Below, one piece after another: positions 1-6,315 of a stretch of DNA of 12,456 nucleotides. This DNA comes from JAWSUT01 sp033549345. Its GTDB lineage: Bacteria > Bacillota > Dethiobacteria > Dethiobacterales > Dethiobacteraceae. Both the position numbers and the translations under genes were made by a program. The stretch is taken from contig JAWSUT010000049.1 of NCBI GenBank assembly GCA_033549345.1, positions 1 to 12,456 on the forward strand, given 5' to 3'. The notes below the pieces were generated by a model, which did not search any database, had not been told where the DNA came from, and worked only from the letters and a program-made list of their open reading frames with translations. The number at the start of each line of letters is the position of its first letter. Position 1 is the first letter of the stretch.

Positions 1-764
1 TACTCCCGGGCATTTTGTTGGCTGCAGCATTTAGCGGCTATATTATTATTCGCTGCCTGAAAAATCCTGATTTTGCGCCCCGGGGAGAAGAAAAATACAC
101 ATTGAATGAACGCATTAAAAGCATTCCCCTGTTACTACCGGTAATAGCGTTAATTGTGTTGGTTTTAGGAAGTATATATACAGGGTGGGCCACCCCTACT
201 GAAGCAGCTGCTGTCGGTGTATTAGGTTCTGTGTTTTTTGCATGGTTATCCCGCAGTATGAACAAGGAAATATTTATGGATGCATTGCTCGGCTCAGTAA
301 AGACAAGCTGTATGATTATGTTAATTGTAGCCAGCGCTTCGTTTTTATCTGTAGCGATAGGCTATTTAGGTATACCAGGGCAACTCACGGAATTTATCGG
401 TACACTCGGGCTTTCTAAATTTATGTTAATTGTTATCCTATCTGTTCTTTATATTATCTTAGGATGTTTGCTGGATGGCTTTTCCATGATTGTTATGAGT
501 TTACCACTGGCCTTACCGCTTATTAAGGCTGTTGGCTTCGACCCTTTATGGTTCGGCATTTACCTTGTAATAATGATTGGGGCTGCGCAGATTACCCCTC
601 CCGTAGGATTTAACCTGTTTGTAATTAATGGCCTTACAAAATATGATGTTTTTCAAATTGCCTATTATGCCCTTCCTTCATTTATAATTATTTTAGCAGT
701 CGTGGCTCTCATAACAGTTTATCCTCAAATTGTTATGGTTCTGCCAAATATGATGGCACGCTAA
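1..764 (+). CDS. TRAP transporter large permease, DctM type (5'-truncated by window edge)
   Basis: The reading frame (codons from base 3) is open to the left edge, so only about the last 253 residues are present of a protein that is usually about 425. The TTG at 15 is internal, not a start. The visible part is very hydrophobic, with about six or seven membrane segments, and carries conserved DctM-type stretches: ATPTEAAAVGVLG near the start and ITPPVGFNLFVING near the end. TRAP large permeases form the Na+-coupled channel subunit and work with a small membrane subunit and a periplasmic or lipoprotein solute-binding protein; those would lie upstream, outside the window. The gene ends about 46 bases before pxpA and runs in the same direction, so it is probably cotranscribed. 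By context the substrate could be 5-oxoproline or another small carboxylate (inference). Family call is firm, substrate is not. Confidence 0.92.
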   Translation, partial: LPGILLAAAFSGYIIIRCLKNPDFAPRGEEKYTLNERIKSIPLLLPVIALIVLVLGSIYTGWATPTEAAAVGVLGSVFFAWLSRSMNKEIFMDALLGSVKTSCMIMLIVASASFLSVAIGYLGIPGQLTEFIGTLGLSKFMLIVILSVLYIILGCLLDGFSMIVMSLPLALPLIKAVGFDPLWFGIYLVIMIGAAQITPPVGFNLFVINGLTKYDVFQIAYYALPSFIIILAVVALITVYPQIVMVLPNMMAR

Positions 765-810
765 AGCAGCAGCCAAAAATGACCGAGTAAACGTTAGAGG
801 AGGCGTGACA

Positions 811-1575
811 ATGGCTACCATTGATTTAAACAGTGATTTAGGTGAAAGCTTTGGATGCTATAAAATTGGTAATGACAGCCAAGTCATTCAATATGTAAGC
901 TCTGTGAATATAGCCTGCGGGTTTCATGCCGGTGACCCTCTAGTAATGGAGGAAACTGTTAAAGTAGCCTTGGAAAATAACGTCGCTGTGGGGGCCCATC
1001 CCGGATTTCCCGACCTTTTGGGATTTGGCAGACGCAATATGATTATTAGCCCCCAAGAGGCAAAAGCCTATATCATTTATCAGGTTAGTGCCCTTAATGG
1101 CTTTGTTAAGGCTTTGGGAGGTCAAATGCAGCATGTTAAACCCCACGGGGCTTTATACAATATGGCTGCTAAGGATTACGCATTAGCCAGGGCAATTGCC
1201 GAAGGAGTTTATGCCGTCGATAAGGAACTTATTTTAATGGGATTATCGGGTCATGCGCTCATTAAAGCCGGTGAGGATGTTGGTCTGCAAACGGCCAGCG
1301 AGATATTTGCCGACAGAGCGTATACACCGGAAGGCACCCTTGCATGTCGCAGTATAAAAGGGTCAGTTATTCATGATAAAGATGAGGCGGCAGCAAGGGT
1401 TGTGGAAATGGTTACAACAGGTCAGGTTACAGCTACAGATGGGACAAAGGTTAAGATAAAGGCTGATTCTGTTTGCGTTCATGGCGATAACCAGGAAGCA
1501 CTGGAATTGGTGAAAAATATCAGGCAAGTATTAAAAGAAGCAGGAATTGAAGTCAGGCCTTTAAAACAGAGGTGA
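811..1575 (+). CDS. pxpA: 5-oxoprolinase subunit A (LamB/YcsF family)
   Basis: This is one of three cytoplasmic subunits that together hydrolyse 5-oxoproline to glutamate with ATP. The 254-residue length is typical. Family motifs are intact: DLNSDLGESFG at 5-15, NIACGFHAGD at 33-42, GAHPGFPD at 61-68, VKPHGALYN at 109-117, EIFADRAY at 164-171 and CVHGDN at 222-227. These His/Asp-rich patches line the presumed active site of this TIM-barrel-like family. The ATG at 811 is chosen because AGGAGG at 798-803 sits 7 bases before it; an in-frame GTG at 805 is only 1 base from that site. pxpB begins 4 bases after the stop, so the two are almost certainly translated from one message. Older annotation calls such proteins lactam-utilization protein LamB. 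Confidence 0.95.
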   Translation: MATIDLNSDLGESFGCYKIGNDSQVIQYVSSVNIACGFHAGDPLVMEETVKVALENNVAVGAHPGFPDLLGFGRRNMIISPQEAKAYIIYQVSALNGFVKALGGQMQHVKPHGALYNMAAKDYALARAIAEGVYAVDKELILMGLSGHALIKAGEDVGLQTASEIFADRAYTPEGTLACRSIKGSVIHDKDEAAARVVEMVTTGQVTATDGTKVKIKADSVCVHGDNQEALELVKNIRQVLKEAGIEVRPLKQR

Positions 1576-1579
1576 TTTG

Positions 1580-2329
1580 ATGACTGGAAAAGTAAGATAT
1601 CTGTTTTCGGGGGATTGTGCCTTAATCATGGAGTTTGGCAATGAAATAAATCCTCAAATTAACAGCAGGATCAGGCAGGTAGCAGATCTGCTCGAACAGG
1701 CACCTATTGCCGGAATTTTGGGTTGGATCCCAACCTATCGCTCGATTTTAATAAAATATAATCCTTTCGTGATCTCCAATCACCAGCTAATTGACCAATT
1801 GTCCGGTTTAGAAGATATAAAAGATATCAAGGCACTTTCAACTCCTTTTGTTATGGAAATTCCTGTGGTTTATGGAGGCGCCTTCGGCCCGGATTTAGCA
1901 TATGTGGCCGACCATAATAATCTTTCAGAGACAGAAGTAATACAGATTCATAGTGAAAGAAACTACCTGATTTATATGATGGGCTTTACTCCCGGTTTTC
2001 CTTATTTGGGAGGCATGTCTGAAAGGATAGCGACTCCCCGCTTAATATCTCCAAGGGAAAAAATTACGGGCGGTAGTGTAGGTATTGCCGGAAGCCAGAC
2101 CGGAATCTATCCCATAGACAGCCCTGGTGGGTGGCAGTTGATTGGCAAGACTCCTATTAAGCTTTTTGAACCGGAAAAAGAAGAACCTTTTTTGCTGAAA
2201 GCTGGTGACTACTTACGATTTGTTCCGGTAACAGAAGAAGAATACAGCCAAATTGAACTGCAAATTTCCCTGAATCAATATGCAGTTAAAAGATTTCCTC
2301 TTGAAGTTGGTGAGTATCATGAGGATTAA
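1580..2329 (+). CDS. pxpB: 5-oxoprolinase subunit B (KipI-like, allophanate hydrolase subunit 1 family)
   Basis: At 249 residues this is full length. Conserved blocks of the family are present: GDCALIMEFG at 11-20, MGFTPGFPYLGG at 134-145, GSVGIAGSQTGIYP at 165-178 and SPGGWQLIG at 181-189. It is the cyclophilin-like-fold partner of PxpC and is needed with PxpA and PxpC for 5-oxoprolinase activity. The B. subtilis homologue was first named KipI, an inhibitor of sporulation kinase A, so a regulatory side role is possible but nothing in the sequence shows it. The start is ATG 1580 with AGGTGA at 1570-1575, which overlaps the pxpA stop codon; a TTG one codon earlier is less likely. The gene overlaps or abuts pxpC, which indicates translational coupling. 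Confidence 0.95.
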   Translation: MTGKVRYLFSGDCALIMEFGNEINPQINSRIRQVADLLEQAPIAGILGWIPTYRSILIKYNPFVISNHQLIDQLSGLEDIKDIKALSTPFVMEIPVVYGGAFGPDLAYVADHNNLSETEVIQIHSERNYLIYMMGFTPGFPYLGGMSERIATPRLISPREKITGGSVGIAGSQTGIYPIDSPGGWQLIGKTPIKLFEPEKEEPFLLKAGDYLRFVPVTEEEYSQIELQISLNQYAVKRFPLEVGEYHED

Positions 2330-3284
2330 AATGCGTGTTGAAAACCCGGGTCTGTTAACGACAGTTCAGGATCTAGGCCGTTTTGGTTTTGAAAAATTCG
2401 GCATGCCTGTGGCAGGAGCAATGGATAGTTATGCTTTACAGGCTGCAAATATTCTTGTTGGCAATCCGCCAAATGAGGGCGGATTAGAAATTAGCTTTAT
2501 TGGCTTGACGCTGACTTTTACAGGTCAGGGGTTAATTGCCATCACAGGAGCCGATCTAGGTGCAACATTAAATGGCCGACAAATAGAACCATGGCAGTCC
2601 TTACAGATAAACAGCGGTGATGAATTAAAGTTTGCAGCATTAAAAAAAGGATGCAGGGCATATCTTGCGGTACAAGGTGGTTTTGATATTCCCCGTATCA
2701 TGGGAAGTAAGTCGACTTATTTAAGAGGTTGTATTGGCGGCTTTAAAGGAAGAAAGCTTGCAATGGGAGATGACCTTACAAGTAACGAGATTAGAAAAAA
2801 ACTTGCTCCGGAACACCTCCCGGAAGAATTTATTTCCAGCTATGAGAATAAGACAATCAGGGTTATCCCGGGACCCCAGGCAGACTATTTTTCTTCCGAC
2901 CAACTTACCAGCTTTTTGTCCTCAACTTATAAAATAACAAATCAGTACGACAGAATGGGTTATAGGCTGGAAGGGCCTCGTATAGAACATAGCAAAGGGC
3001 CGGATATCATTTCCGATGGTATAGTCCCTGGTTCAGTACAAGTACCCGGCCACGGCCAGCCAATAATCATGCTTGCCGATTGCCAGACAGCTGGGGGCTA
3101 TAGTAAAATTGCTACTGTTATTTCAGTTGATTTAGACATACTTGCCCAATTAATGCCGGGAAATGAACTACGTTTTGCAGAAATATCGATTGAAAAAGCT
3201 CAGCTTCTATATAATTTAAAAGAAAGTAAACTAGCAAAACTATATGACTATATGTTGAACAAGCAGGCACTACAAACGGATTGA
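2319..3284 (+). CDS. pxpC: 5-oxoprolinase subunit C (KipA-like, biotin-dependent carboxyltransferase family)
   Basis: The protein is 321 residues, normal for this family. The N-terminus carries the signature NPGLLTTVQDLGRFG (9-23), then GAMDSYALQAANILVGN (33-49) and an ITGADL segment near 75-80. It pairs with PxpB; the fused relatives are the two halves of allophanate hydrolase and urea carboxylase, which is why automated pipelines often name it a carboxyltransferase. Two starts are possible. ATG 2319 has GGTGA at 2309-2313 and overlaps the pxpB end by 11 bases; ATG 2331 has GAGG at 2321-2324 and starts 1 base after the pxpB stop. The difference is four residues and does not touch the signature. 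The gene ends the block and is followed by an intrinsic terminator about 120 bases downstream. Confidence 0.93.
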   Translation: MRIKMRVENPGLLTTVQDLGRFGFEKFGMPVAGAMDSYALQAANILVGNPPNEGGLEISFIGLTLTFTGQGLIAITGADLGATLNGRQIEPWQSLQINSGDELKFAALKKGCRAYLAVQGGFDIPRIMGSKSTYLRGCIGGFKGRKLAMGDDLTSNEIRKKLAPEHLPEEFISSYENKTIRVIPGPQADYFSSDQLTSFLSSTYKITNQYDRMGYRLEGPRIEHSKGPDIISDGIVPGSVQVPGHGQPIIMLADCQTAGGYSKIATVISVDLDILAQLMPGNELRFAEISIEKAQLLYNLKESKLAKLYDYMLNKQALQTD

Positions 3285-3401
3285 GCCATAACCAGCTCTT
3301 CTCTATTCTTTCTAAAAGGATAACTTGAGTAGTTGTTTATACCCGGGTACCACCAAAGGCCGGCACTGAACAACCCTAGTCAAATACCGCCTTTCCACAA
3401 A

Positions 3402-3430
3402 AAAAGGAACTGACGCGTTCAGTTCCTTTT
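3402..3430 (+). terminator. Intrinsic terminator after pxpC
   Basis: A perfect 12-bp stem (AAAAGGAACTGA at 3402-3413, TCAGTTCCTTTT at 3419-3430) closes a 5-base CGCGT loop and runs into a T-rich stretch, TTTTGCTTTT. The left side is preceded by a run of A, so it could also stop transcription from the opposite strand. It separates the pxp block from the marR promoter. Confidence 0.88.
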
Positions 3431-3471
3431 GCTTTTAGTTCATTAAATTAGCATATTGAATCAATTTCATC

Positions 3472-3500
3472 TTGCTTAATCGAGTTATTTTTGGTATTAT
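3472..3500 (+). promoter_or_regulatory. Sigma-A promoter with extended -10 for marR and the P1B ATPase
   Basis: A weak -35 TTGCTT (3472-3477) is separated by 17 bases from a good -10 TATTAT (3495-3500). TG at 3492-3493 one base before the -10 makes an extended -10 element, which compensates for the poor -35. Transcription should start near 3507, which places the direct repeats at 3511-3541 inside the early transcribed region. Prediction from sequence only. Confidence 0.6.
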
Positions 3501-3510
3501 TTATTTTGAG

Positions 3511-3541
3511 TATCAAACTATATTACTATCAAATAATATTA
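3511..3541 (+). repeat. Tandem 15-bp direct repeat in the marR leader, candidate operator
   Basis: TATCAAACTATATTA (3511-3525) is repeated as TATCAAATAATATTA (3527-3541), 13 of 15 bases identical with one base between, a 16-base period. The pair lies between the predicted transcription start and the marR ribosome binding site (AAAGGAG, 3547-3553). A flanking inverted repeat TTTGAGT (3505-3511) / ACTCAAA (3543-3549) brackets it. The position fits an autoregulatory binding site for the adjacent MarR protein (inference). The region is AT-rich, so part of the similarity could be compositional. Confidence 0.5.
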
Positions 3542-3560
3542 AACTCAAAGGAGAAGAAAA

Positions 3561-3980
3561 ATGAACATGAGTGAAGAATTGACGGATCAGATAATTAACT
3601 TTTTTAATGGGTTCTCATCCTGGGAGAATTCTGTGATTCGGGCAAGTGATGTAACAGTTGCAGAAATTCATGCCATTGAAGCGCTTGGACAATGTGAGAA
3701 AATTAATATGAAGAGCTTAGCGCAAAAGCTGGGGGTCACAACAGGCACTGTTACTGTTACTGTAGACAGACTTGAAAAAAAAGAGTATGCACATCGTGAG
3801 ACTACACGAGAAGACAGGCGAGTTAATTTAATTAGCTTAACGGAAAAAGGATTAAAGGCATCTGAGGAACATCATCAATACCATCTAAATTTAACAGAGC
3901 AAATACTTTCAGTCTTGTCTGACGATGAGGCCAGGCAATTGTTACATGCATTGATTAAAATTAATGCAGAGATTTTTTAA
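3561..3980 (+). CDS. MarR-family transcriptional regulator, candidate metal sensor
   Basis: This 139-residue winged-helix protein has the usual MarR size. The helix-turn-helix covers about 50-74 (KSLAQKLGVTTGTVTVTVDR) and the wing carries REDRRVNLISLTEKG at 83-97. MarR proteins act as dimers that bind operator DNA and respond to a ligand. Here H37, E103, H104 and H108 fall where the zinc-binding MarR protein AdcR has H42, E107, H108 and H112, with the EEHHQYH segment at 102-108 resembling the His-rich stretch of AdcR; E22 may complete a site. The other AdcR site-2 residues are not clearly conserved. ATG 3561 has AAAGGAG 7 bases upstream; ATG 3567 is an alternative. The gene is 67 bases upstream of, and codirectional with, a metal-efflux ATPase, which it probably controls (inference). 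Confidence 0.88.
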   Translation: MNMSEELTDQIINFFNGFSSWENSVIRASDVTVAEIHAIEALGQCEKINMKSLAQKLGVTTGTVTVTVDRLEKKEYAHRETTREDRRVNLISLTEKGLKASEEHHQYHLNLTEQILSVLSDDEARQLLHALIKINAEIF

Positions 3981-4015
3981 ACCGAAAGCTTTGTTCAGGA
4001 TTAGCGCAATAAAAT

Positions 4016-4032
4016 AAATAATCGAATTATTT
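4016..4032 (+). repeat. Short AT inverted repeat before the P1B ATPase start
   Basis: AAATAAT (4016-4022) and ATTATTT (4026-4032) form a 7-bp inverted repeat around CGA, ending directly against the GGGGGAG ribosome binding site. AAATAAT also occurs in the second direct repeat upstream of marR (3531-3537). It could be an internal operator half-site or a weak hairpin tuning translation. All pairs are A:T, so the signal is modest. Confidence 0.3.
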
Positions 4033-4047
4033 GGGGGAGATTACATA

Positions 4048-5958
4048 GTGGAAAACATACTGCTCTTAAATAATATGGATATGAAAAAATCATTTCGAGG
4101 ATTTTGGGATTATCACGGCTCCGCAATCGTAACTACTTTATGTGTTATACTTATTATTTTAGCTTGGGCTACCGGCAGGGACGGCCTCTCGACTTTAACA
4201 GTTCTTTTATATGTAGCAGCATATATTATAGGTGGTTACCGCAAAGCTTGGGAGGGTCTGCAAACATTATTTATTGAGCGTAACTTAGATGTCGACCTTT
4301 TGATGGTTATTGCAGCCATAGGGGCTGCAAGTATCGGTTATTGGCAAGACGGGGCAATTTTAATATTCATTTTTTCTTTGAGTGGAACCTTGGAAGGCTA
4401 CACTATGGAAAAAACAAACAAAGCAATACGCTCCATTATGAAACTGCGGCCGGAAAAGGCTTTAGTATTTCAAGGAGATAAAAAAGTTCTGGTTAAAGTA
4501 GAAGATTTACAAAAGGGTGATCTTATCCTTATAAAACCAGGTGAACGGATCCCTGCGGACGGTATCATTAATGAAGGGGCTTCGGCAATCAATCAAGCAT
4601 CCATTACAGGAGAATCTATGCCCGTAGATAAAATAATTGGTGATGAAGTTTTTGCCGGTACCATCAACGGTCAGGGGGCACTCGTCGTAGGAGTTACAAA
4701 ACCCTCAGAAGCAACTCTGCTGGCGAGAATAATTCGCTTAGTTCAGGAGGCGCAGAGTGAATTACCTCCAAGTCAGTTATTTGTTGAAAAGTTTGAAGGG
4801 TTTTACGCAAAAATGGTTGTTACGGTTGCAGCCTTACTGATGGTATTACCGCCTTTTATTCTGGACTGGACTTGGGATAAAACCATTTACCGGGCGATGA
4901 TTTTTCTCGTTGTGGCATCTCCATGCGCGTTGGTCTCATCCATTATGCCGGCTATGCTGTCGGGTATCTCCAACGGTGCCAGAAACGGCATTCTGTTTAA
5001 GGGCGGCATTCATTTAGAGAACAGTGGCGGAATTAAGGTCGTAGCATTTGATAAAACAGGAACACTAACAGAAGGGGCTCCGATACTAACGGATGTCATT
5101 CCCTTTGAGGGACATAGCCAAAATGAAGTATTGCGTCTTACTGCAGCACTTGAATCATTATCTGAGCACCCCATTGCTAAAGCTATTGTAAAAACGGCTA
5201 AAGACAAAGGTCTAAATTTACAAGGAGCCTCTCATCTACAGGCAGTACCGGGATTGGGAGTCCGCGGTTTGGTTAACAACATTGAATTTCACATAGGGAA
5301 ATCCGAACTTATTGAGACTATTAACTTAACCCGAGAACAGAATCATTCCATTCAGTTGCTTGAGGCTCAGGGAAAAACCGTTATTTTCGTTGCATCGCAA
5401 AATAAATTACACGGTATCATTGCGATTCAGGATATTTTACGCTCAAATGCCCAAGAAACGATTAAAACCCTAAAGAAAATGGGCATAACTGTTGTCATGT
5501 TGACAGGAGATACTTTTAATACAGCAAAAGCTCTTGCTGAACAAGCAGGAGTTAATGAGGTTTATGCAGATCTTTATCCGGAACAAAAGGTTGAGGTCAT
5601 AAAGAAACTTACCCAAAGGTATGGAAAAGTCGCTATGGTTGGAGATGGTGTTAATGATGCACCGGCCCTGGCAGCTTCATCTGTGGGTATTGCCATGGGG
5701 GCTGCCGGTACGGATGTCGCTTTGGAAACTGCAAATATAGTGCTTATGGCAGATGATTTATCAAAAGTCCCTTATGCCATATCTTTAGGCCAGCGTACCA
5801 ATAAGGTTGTAAAACAGAATTTATCATTGGCGATTGGAGTGGTCATTCTTCTTACCGCAGGAACCTTTATAGGTAACGTAAATTTACCAATTGGAGTTAT
5901 TGGCCATGAGGGAAGTACTTTACTAGTAATTTTAAGCGGGTTACGTTTATTAAGATAA
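4048..5958 (+). CDS. P1B-4 type heavy-metal efflux ATPase (Fe2+/Co2+/Zn2+ class)
   Basis: This 636-residue pump has the full P-type layout: N-terminal membrane helices, actuator TGES at 187-190, the metal-channel motif SPC at 291-293, phosphorylation site DKTGT at 335-339, the heavy-metal-ATPase HP dipeptide in SEHP at 372-375, TGD at 486-488 and GDGVND at 532-537. The last membrane segments hold HEGST at 620-624. SPC with a C-terminal HEG(G/S)T motif defines the P1B-4 group, whose members export Fe(II), Co(II) or Zn(II), such as B. subtilis PfeT, mycobacterial CtpD and cyanobacterial CoaT. There is no Cys-rich or ferredoxin-like N-terminal metal domain, as usual for the group. The start is GTG 4048 with GGGGGAG at 4033-4039. 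It is probably cotranscribed with marR. Substrate among Fe, Co and Zn cannot be decided from sequence. Confidence 0.93.
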   Translation: MENILLLNNMDMKKSFRGFWDYHGSAIVTTLCVILIILAWATGRDGLSTLTVLLYVAAYIIGGYRKAWEGLQTLFIERNLDVDLLMVIAAIGAASIGYWQDGAILIFIFSLSGTLEGYTMEKTNKAIRSIMKLRPEKALVFQGDKKVLVKVEDLQKGDLILIKPGERIPADGIINEGASAINQASITGESMPVDKIIGDEVFAGTINGQGALVVGVTKPSEATLLARIIRLVQEAQSELPPSQLFVEKFEGFYAKMVVTVAALLMVLPPFILDWTWDKTIYRAMIFLVVASPCALVSSIMPAMLSGISNGARNGILFKGGIHLENSGGIKVVAFDKTGTLTEGAPILTDVIPFEGHSQNEVLRLTAALESLSEHPIAKAIVKTAKDKGLNLQGASHLQAVPGLGVRGLVNNIEFHIGKSELIETINLTREQNHSIQLLEAQGKTVIFVASQNKLHGIIAIQDILRSNAQETIKTLKKMGITVVMLTGDTFNTAKALAEQAGVNEVYADLYPEQKVEVIKKLTQRYGKVAMVGDGVNDAPALAASSVGIAMGAAGTDVALETANIVLMADDLSKVPYAISLGQRTNKVVKQNLSLAIGVVILLTAGTFIGNVNLPIGVIGHEGSTLLVILSGLRLLR

Positions 5959-6041
5959 ATTAATCTCCTGTGAAGCGGTTAATGGACCAGGCTTATCATA
6001 ATACTGCGCCGGTCAGAGAGTAATTACCGGTCTGCGTACTT

Positions 6042-6073
6042 AAAAAGGAACTGGACGAATCCAGTTCCTTTTT
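6042..6073. terminator. Bidirectional intrinsic terminator between convergent operons
   Basis: A perfect 13-bp stem (AAAAAGGAACTGG at 6042-6054, CCAGTTCCTTTTT at 6061-6073) has a 6-base ACGAAT loop. It gives a T run on either strand, so it can end both the marR-ATPase message and the convergent feo message. Stem and loop closely resemble the terminator at 3402-3430. Confidence 0.88.
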
Positions 6074-6120
6074 GATTACTTTTACCTAAGCCTTATGCTG
6101 CCCGTTACTGACTACGGGTA

Positions 6121-6315
6121 CTAGATCTTACTGCAATGATCGTTTATTGTATCCTGTGGGCTGCCTGACTGTGAGGAGCAGCACCCTCCCCGGGTAACTT
6201 TGCTTTGTGGGCACCCTGGGCATTGGATACCATTTTTCCTGTCGATTATCACTTTTCTGCTTGCACCCAAAACAATAGCTGCTATTATCAATATAGCTAA
6301 AACATTCGGCAGCAT
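6121..6315 (-). CDS. FeoB-associated Cys-rich membrane protein
   Basis: A 64-residue protein with one N-terminal membrane helix (about 3-19, LPNVLAILIIAAIVLGA) followed by a basic stretch and a Cys-rich tail: C32 and C35 in a CPGCP motif, C45 and C46, and C61. This matches the small FeoB-associated Cys-rich membrane proteins found after feoB in many Firmicutes; their exact role is unknown, and a part in handling or gating Fe2+ at FeoB is proposed. The start codon overlaps the feoB stop as TAATG, sharing one base, with GAGGT about 9 bases upstream inside feoB, so translation is probably coupled. It is the last gene of the feo operon and is followed by the shared terminator. It is distinct from enterobacterial FeoC, a winged-helix protein. 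Confidence 0.85.
   Translation of the reverse strand: MLPNVLAILIIAAIVLGASRKVIIDRKNGIQCPGCPQSKVTRGGCCSSQSGSPQDTINDHCSKI

Noticed and set aside
3346..3354. GGTGGTACC on the minus strand, resembling the T-box core.
   Set aside because: The rest of the T-box consensus and the specifier stem are absent, no downstream minus-strand aminoacyl-tRNA synthetase or biosynthetic gene exists, and the wider match is poor.
3450..3470. TGAATCAATTTCA upstream of marR as a possible Fur or PerR box.
   Set aside because: It fits the 7-1-7 pattern poorly and the palindrome is only four bases per arm.
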